This document shows, one piece after another, positions 4,879-8,732 of a stretch of 8,732 nt of DNA. The position numbers and the translations under genes were made by a program. Position 1 is the first letter of the stretch. Each line of letters starts with the position of its first letter. Source of the stretch: AM-2324 sp042091035 (GTDB taxonomy: Bacteria > Bacteroidota > Bacteroidia > Chitinophagales > Saprospiraceae); contig JBELIG010000130.1 of assembly GCA_042091035.1 (NCBI GenBank), positions 1 through 8,732 on the forward strand, written 5' to 3'. The notes beneath the pieces were generated by a model. It made no database searches. It was not told the DNA's origin and worked only from the letters and a program-made list of their open reading frames with translations.

Positions 4879-6831
4879 ATGCGAAAAGCTCTACTTATTG
4901 TTACTTTCTGTTTCTGTTTTTCCTTTATAGGAAGTTTGTATGGCCAACAGGTATACAAAAGTACAAATGGTATAATTGTCATGGATTATTCGGAGGAGGG
5001 AGTTCTTGAAGAGAAAGGAGACTCTACTTTCCGCTATCTTTTTGGCTCTGTAGAGATCCGTCAAGATAGTGTGTTTATGTATGCAGATACTGCCTTAGTA
5101 CTAAATGATACTTTGTTGTTTGCAACTGGCAATATTCTTATTCAGCAAGGTGATTCTGTCAGCATTCTATCTAATAAGCTGGAGTATAATTCGAATGGGC
5201 GCAGTGCTTTACTCGAGGAAGATGTAGTGCTTCTTACTGCCGATCAGCGTTTGTATACACCGAATTTGCTTTATGACCTTAATACTAGGGTGGCAACCTT
5301 CAATTCAGGAGCATTGCTTACTAATGATTCTACTCAGTTGATTTCTAAAAGAGGATACTTCAATACTAGTGCCAATGAAGCAGTATTCAAGGATAGTGTG
5401 CGAGTGGTTGGAAATTCCTTCAATGTTCAAGCAGATTCTATCCTATACAATACATCTAGCAAAACGGTAGATTTTCTTTCTGCAACGCTTATCAAACATG
5501 AGTTGAATAGGATTTATTGTGAAGCAGGTCAATATCAGGTAGAGGAGGGGAAGGCCGTATTGACTAAAAGACCGCAGTATGTTGGGGAAGATTTGTCTGC
5601 TGAAGCAGATACAATAAAGTATGATGAACGCTTAGGCTTGGTCGAGTTGATTGATGAAGCCCGCTTGTTAGATTCCCTTAGTTTGATGGAGGCTGATCAA
5701 ATTAATTACTTTGAAGAAACGGAAAAACTACTACTGATACATAATGTGTCTTATCAGAAAGAAGATATTGTTGTTTTTGGAGATACAGCAGTGTATTACA
5801 GGGAAGCAGATAATTATGAACTATTTGGAGCTTCAAATCTTAATGATGGGAGTTTTCAGATCTTTGCTGAGGAAGAGATTCTTTTTAATAATGAAACAGG
5901 AGCAGGGCTCGCAAAAGGAAATGTCATATTAAAGGATACAAGTAACAATACTAGTATTTATTGTGATTCTAGTCTAATTGCAAATAGTGGAGATGACTTG
6001 GTTTGTCTAGGTAGTCCTTTCGGAAGGCCCTATGTCTTAATGGAAGGAAATGAAGGCGATAGTCTATTTATGGTATCGGATACCCTCTTATTCCAAACCC
6101 AAAAAGATAGTATAGTAACAGATTCAGTAGTTTCTCGCAAAATGAAGGCTTTCAATGATGTTCGCATTTATGGGGATGGCATACAGGCAATCTGTGATTC
6201 TTTAGACTATTCAGAATTAGATTCCTTATTTACACTTTATGGTGATCCTGTCGCCTGGTCTGACTCCAGTCAGTTTAGCGCTATTTTTATGAAGGTTCAA
6301 ATGGCTAATGATGCCGTCGATCGAATCAGATTAGAGCAAAAAGCATTCGTTATAAATAGTACAGACCTATTGTTTTTTAATCAGATGAAGGGTAGGGAGA
6401 TAGATGTTGTTTTTAAAGCTGACACTATAAACCACTTGACTGTAAATGGAAACGTGGAGAGTATTTATTTTATTCAGGATGAAACGGATGCTTATGTTGG
6501 TATGAATAAGATGTTGAGTGCAAATATGAAGATGTTTCTCAGTGACAATAAGGTAAAAAGACTAACTTTCTTTCAACAGCCAGACGGTACAAGTATACCA
6601 ATGAAAGCAGTAGGTTCAAATCCTGAAAAACTAAGTGGTTTTAATTGGGATCTAAAGTTTCGACCCCTTTATTTCGATATGTTATTTGATCCGGAAATGG
6701 CTAGGAGGGGACTTTCAGAGCAAGAAGCAGAAGTTGATGCTGAGCAAGTACCTGCTGAAGGCAAAGATGTAAAGGTCGAACCCAAGGTGGCAAAAGAGCC
6801 TAAATCTGATGAGGGCAATAAAAAGAACTAA
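4879..6831 (+). CDS. OstA-like periplasmic protein (LptA/LptD-N related)
   Basis: The protein is 650 residues long from the ATG at 4879. An in-frame TTG at 4849 would add ten residues before a good signal peptide (MRKALLIVTFCFCFSFIGSLYG, cleavage near QQVY), so 4879 is preferred. The mature part is made of repeated beta-rich units with recurring short motifs such as ATGNILI (82-88), LAKGNVIL (344-351) and VNGNVESIYF (522-531), alternating with Asp/Ser-rich turns (DSVFMYAD, DSILY, DTAVYY). This is the pattern of the OstA / Lpt beta-jellyroll fold that carries lipopolysaccharide across the periplasm. The C-terminus (about 615-650) is a Glu/Lys/Val-rich charged tail, likely disordered. No beta-barrel follows, so it is not a full LptD. 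A role in LPS transport or envelope assembly is inferred. A 37-nt gap separates it from the BatE-like gene. Confidence 0.87.
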   Translation: MRKALLIVTFCFCFSFIGSLYGQQVYKSTNGIIVMDYSEEGVLEEKGDSTFRYLFGSVEIRQDSVFMYADTALVLNDTLLFATGNILIQQGDSVSILSNKLEYNSNGRSALLEEDVVLLTADQRLYTPNLLYDLNTRVATFNSGALLTNDSTQLISKRGYFNTSANEAVFKDSVRVVGNSFNVQADSILYNTSSKTVDFLSATLIKHELNRIYCEAGQYQVEEGKAVLTKRPQYVGEDLSAEADTIKYDERLGLVELIDEARLLDSLSLMEADQINYFEETEKLLLIHNVSYQKEDIVVFGDTAVYYREADNYELFGASNLNDGSFQIFAEEEILFNNETGAGLAKGNVILKDTSNNTSIYCDSSLIANSGDDLVCLGSPFGRPYVLMEGNEGDSLFMVSDTLLFQTQKDSIVTDSVVSRKMKAFNDVRIYGDGIQAICDSLDYSELDSLFTLYGDPVAWSDSSQFSAIFMKVQMANDAVDRIRLEQKAFVINSTDLLFFNQMKGREIDVVFKADTINHLTVNGNVESIYFIQDETDAYVGMNKMLSANMKMFLSDNKVKRLTFFQQPDGTSIPMKAVGSNPEKLSGFNWDLKFRPLYFDMLFDPEMARRGLSEQEAEVDAEQVPAEGKDVKVEPKVAKEPKSDEGNKKN

Positions 6832-6868
6832 GCCTTCTGATCAATTCTTAATATTAAGTCAAATAGCT

Positions 6869-7612
6869 ATGAAGCGGTTGAGTATTTTATTTCTAGGGGT
6901 ATTTTATTTTATTCAATTGATTGGTGTTAATGCTCAATCAGAATTAGATGAATCAAGTCTGAATGCCTTTATTCAAGATACCACTGGTGGTTATACTATA
7001 GATGAAGGTCTCTCCTTATATAATATGTTTGGTGACGATGAAGGGCTTTTACTCGCTCTTGGTAATATGTTTTATTCCAATAGTGATCAGGGCAATGCTC
7101 GTTGGTTTTATGAACGTGCTGCTTTCTTCAATCCTAGTTCGGCAATAGCTGCAAATAATATCGATGTTATCCGGCAGGAATTACTTGAGATAAAAGAAGA
7201 ACCTTTTTTGCTCAATGAATTTAAGAAGAATCTCTATTTTTTATTACCAGTAAACGCTTGGGCTATACTGGCTTTGTTTTTTGCGATCCTTGGCACTGGC
7301 CTCTTTTATGGGAAAAGAAAAGGCATATTCCCTAAGCGTTGGCCGTTAATCAGTAATCTTATCGTTTTAGTACTCTGTCTGCTGACTGCCTTTGGTAAGG
7401 CGGCTTATTTAGCTGATTCAGATCGCTATGTGGTTCTAATCGCCCAAAGTGAATTAAGAGAAAGTCCTGAAGTTCGAAGTTCTATTGTTGCTTCCCTTCG
7501 ATCTGGTAATTTAGTGTTCAAGAAGGACCAGATTGGTGGATGGTTAAAGGTAGAGATGACCAATGGAACTGCTGGTTGGCTTGAAGAAAATAGACTAAAA
7601 GCTATACGTTGA
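6869..7612 (+). CDS. BatE-like TPR / membrane / SH3b protein
   Basis: The protein is 247 residues long from the ATG at 6869. An earlier ATG at 6809 overlaps the end of the ostA-like gene and puts 20 residues before the signal peptide (MKRLSILFLG to NAQ), so 6869 is preferred. Next comes a TPR-like segment (about 58-108, LGNMFYSNSDQGNARWFYERAAFFNPSS...NN), two membrane helices (about 129-147 and 158-175) and a C-terminal bacterial SH3 domain (about 188-246; WLKVEMTNGTAGWLEENRLKAI). This order matches BatE of the Bacteroidota aerotolerance operon. The other bat genes (MoxR ATPase, VWA proteins BatA/B) are not in this window. It follows the ostA-like gene by 37 nt and the operon ends at a strong terminator. 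Domain layout is well supported; BatE orthology and an envelope role are inferred. Confidence 0.82.
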   Translation: MKRLSILFLGVFYFIQLIGVNAQSELDESSLNAFIQDTTGGYTIDEGLSLYNMFGDDEGLLLALGNMFYSNSDQGNARWFYERAAFFNPSSAIAANNIDVIRQELLEIKEEPFLLNEFKKNLYFLLPVNAWAILALFFAILGTGLFYGKRKGIFPKRWPLISNLIVLVLCLLTAFGKAAYLADSDRYVVLIAQSELRESPEVRSSIVASLRSGNLVFKKDQIGGWLKVEMTNGTAGWLEENRLKAIR

Positions 7613-7619
7613 GGGAAAT

Positions 7620-7653
7620 AAAAAAACCTGCTCTAAAAAGAGCAGGTTTTTTT
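7620..7653. terminator. Bidirectional rho-independent terminator
   Basis: CCTGCTCT (7627-7634) pairs perfectly with AGAGCAGG (7639-7646) around an AAAA loop. Seven A (7620-7626) and seven T (7647-7653) flank it, so it works on both strands. It separates the BatE-like gene (plus) from the convergent rplU-rpmA operon (minus), ending 20 nt past the rpmA stop. Confidence 0.93.
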
Positions 7654-7673
7654 GTGAAGTTGATGCGCTGCTA

Positions 7674-7928
7674 TTAAGCAGGGATCACACTTATGAATGT
7701 ACGGTTAAGTCTACCTTTTTTGTAAGATACAGTACCGTCCACTTTTGCGTGAACTGTGTGATCTTTACCTATGTAAACATTTTCACCTGCATGATATTTT
7801 GTACCTCTTTGGCGTACGATGATGTTACCAGCTTTAATAGCTTGTCCACCAAACAATTTTACACCAAGTCTTTTACTGTTACTATCACGACCATTATCCG
7901 TACTACCGACACCTTTCTTATGAGCCAT
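7674..7928 (-). CDS. rpmA: 50S ribosomal protein L27
   Basis: The 84-residue protein is L27, part of the large ribosomal subunit, whose N-terminal tail reaches the peptidyl-transferase centre. It begins MAHKKGVGSTDNGRDSNSKR and continues with LGVKLFGGQAIKAGNIIVRQ and the RGTKYHAGENVYIGKDHTVHA signature, the family hallmarks. The N-terminus starts directly with AHKKG, so it lacks the cleavable N-terminal extension of Firmicutes L27. It lies 37 nt downstream of rplU on the minus strand, the usual L21-L27 operon order, and ends just before a bidirectional terminator. Confidence 0.98.
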   Translation of the reverse strand: MAHKKGVGSTDNGRDSNSKRLGVKLFGGQAIKAGNIIVRQRGTKYHAGENVYIGKDHTVHAKVDGTVSYKKGRLNRTFISVIPA

Positions 7929-7965
7929 TTGGATAAAATTTTTAAATTGATAGAATAAATTTCAA

Positions 7966-8271
7966 TTAAGCGATTTTGTTAATCTTGATCTGTGTCAATG
8001 ATTGACGGTGACCATTCTTAACTTTATATCCCTTACGACGTTTTTTCTTGAAAACAATTACCTTGTTTCCTTTTAGATGGCTAAGAACAGTAGCTGTTAC
8101 CTTAACATCCAAAATCGGCGTGCCTACTTGTGTATTGCCCTTGTCGTCTGTGAGCAAAACTTCGTCGAAGGTAACCTTTGCACCTTCTTCAGCTTCTAAC
8201 CGGTGGACAAATAATTCCTGTCCCTTCTCAACTTTAAATTGTTGACCGGCTATATTTACGATTGCGAACAT
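7966..8271 (-). CDS. rplU: 50S ribosomal protein L21
   Basis: The 101-residue protein is L21, which binds 23S rRNA in the large subunit. The sequence MFAIVNIAGQQFKVEKGQEL is the typical L21 start, followed by EVLLTDDKGNTQVGTPILDVKVTA and the basic KVIVFKKKRRKGYKVKNGHRQ signature near the C-terminus. An upstream in-frame ATG at 8304 would add 11 residues (MQSNLLTKHFI) unlike any L21 and would overlap the predicted promoter, so the ATG at 8271 is chosen. It is the first gene of the rplU-rpmA operon. One promoter probably serves both genes, since only 37 nt separates them. Confidence 0.98.
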   Translation of the reverse strand: MFAIVNIAGQQFKVEKGQELFVHRLEAEEGAKVTFDEVLLTDDKGNTQVGTPILDVKVTATVLSHLKGNKVIVFKKKRRKGYKVKNGHRQSLTQIKINKIA

Positions 8272-8311
8272 TATAAAATGTTTTGTTAATAAATTCGACT
8301 GCAAAAATAAC

Positions 8312-8344
8312 CAAATATATTTAATAATGAAAGGACTAGCTAAA
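8312..8344 (-). promoter_or_regulatory. Candidate promoter for rplU-rpmA
   Basis: On the minus strand TATATTTG (8319-8312) fits TAnnTTTG exactly, and TTTA (8344-8341) lies 21 nt upstream as a one-mismatch -33 box. A second exact -7-like element, TATTTTTG, sits just downstream (8309-8302), without a good -33 partner. Initiation from the first would give a leader of about 35 nt before the ATG at 8271. The -33 box lies inside the last codons of the upstream PDZ gene. Confidence 0.5.
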
Positions 8345-8732
8345 GTTTTTTAGCAGGTAATCATCCAGTCTAAAGCTGACACTTATAGTTTCTGCTCCAC
8401 GTTTGACTTTTAGGCGCATTCTTCGACCATTTTTACGTTTAAACTTTTTGTTTATGTCACTGAGCCCAAGGAGTTTATTATTTACTCCTTTTACGGATAT
8501 GATTCGATCATCTTTTTTTAGTCCAGCTTGATCAGCTGGGCTGCCTGGGAAAACATTAGTGATAATAAAATCATTCAAACTAGGGCCTGACGCAATAAGG
8601 CTGATTCCCGATTTATCGCGTTCTATATTGGAGCCAAATAGCTTATTCTTTTTCAAGTATACGTCTCCTCTGGCGTAGTCCATCAGGATATTGAATTGCT
8701 TAAGAACAGGTATTCCTAGTATTCCACTTCTG
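8336..8732 (-). CDS. Aspartyl-protease-like protein with C-terminal PDZ domain (5' end outside window)
   Basis: The reading frame stays open to the window edge, so this is the C-terminal 132 codons of a longer protein. Upstream of the internal Met at 8683 the frame reads RSGILGIPVLKQFNIL and runs into MDYARGDVYLKKN. This resembles the end of a retropepsin-like aspartyl protease domain, where a GxLG...FNxxxDY stretch precedes the last strand. A PDZ domain follows (about 8590-8370): SLNDFIITNVFPGSPADQAGLKKDDRIISVKG contains the usual PGSPADQAGLKxGD-type core. Bacteroidota commonly have aspartyl protease-PDZ fusions, often exported. The catalytic DTG/DSG motif would lie in the missing N-terminal part, so activity cannot be judged. 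It ends with TAG 64 nt before rplU, with no hairpin terminator seen. Confidence 0.85.
   Translation of the reverse strand, partial: RSGILGIPVLKQFNILMDYARGDVYLKKNKLFGSNIERDKSGISLIASGPSLNDFIITNVFPGSPADQAGLKKDDRIISVKGVNNKLLGLSDINKKFKRKNGRRMRLKVKRGAETISVSFRLDDYLLKNFS

Noticed and set aside
6809..6868. Upstream ATG that would extend the BatE-like protein by 20 residues
   Set aside because: It overlaps the ostA-like gene by 23 bp and places a polar, basic segment before a clear signal peptide at 6869.
8272..8304. Upstream ATG that would extend L21 by 11 residues
   Set aside because: The added residues do not resemble L21, whose family start is MxAIVxIAGxQ, and the ATG would lie within the predicted promoter.
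1..8732. Search for insertion sequences, CRISPR repeats, phage genes or toxin-antitoxin pairs
   Set aside because: No direct repeat arrays, terminal inverted repeats or transposase, integrase or toxin motifs were seen on either strand.

Overview
The window comes from a Bacteroidota (CFB-group) chromosome. The DNA is AT-rich and uses the standard code. None of the starts has a clear Shine-Dalgarno sequence; leaders are A/T-rich instead. Several intergenic regions carry elements like the Bacteroidota promoter (TTTG at about -33, TAnnTTTG at about -7). The gene set points the same way: a viroplasmin-type RNase H, a DUF4293 protein, an OstA-like protein, a BatE-like protein and a four-gene exb cluster. 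I cannot name a genus. No mobile element, CRISPR array, phage gene or toxin-antitoxin pair was seen. This is mainly a core-genome segment, not an accessory island.

Layout. From 30 to 1514, rnhA (minus) and a TatD-family metal-dependent hydrolase (plus) are divergent, with a near-consensus promoter for tatD between them. From 1515 to 1701 there is a low-information stretch with a possible weak terminator. A tRNA-Ser(GGA) with encoded CCA lies at 1702-1792. From 1873 to 4312 an exbB / unknown four-helix membrane protein / exbD / exbD operon runs on the plus strand, ending in a strong bidirectional hairpin terminator shared with the convergent DUF4293 gene (4347-4775, minus). From 4879 to 7612 an OstA-like envelope protein and a BatE-like TPR/SH3 membrane protein form a two-gene plus-strand operon. 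It ends in a second bidirectional terminator facing the rplU-rpmA ribosomal protein operon (minus). The right edge cuts through a minus-strand gene for an aspartyl-protease-like protein with a C-terminal PDZ domain.

How the genes work together. The exb cluster encodes a proton-driven inner-membrane motor of the ExbBD/TolQR type. It has two different ExbD subunits and an extra membrane protein of unknown role; no TonB or TolA partner is in the window. The OstA-like/BatE-like pair looks devoted to the cell envelope: one beta-repeat periplasmic protein related to LPS transport, and one membrane protein with TPR and SH3b modules. The remaining genes are housekeeping (RNA:DNA hybrid removal, ribosome, tRNA, nuclease).

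The items most worth a second look are a perfect 13-bp hairpin between the two exbD genes without a terminator U-tract, the unknown four-helix Exb partner, the BatE-like gene paired with ostA instead of with batABCD, and a 13-codon mini-ORF overlapping the tatD stop that may be what is left of a lost gene. I found no convincing wholly new system.
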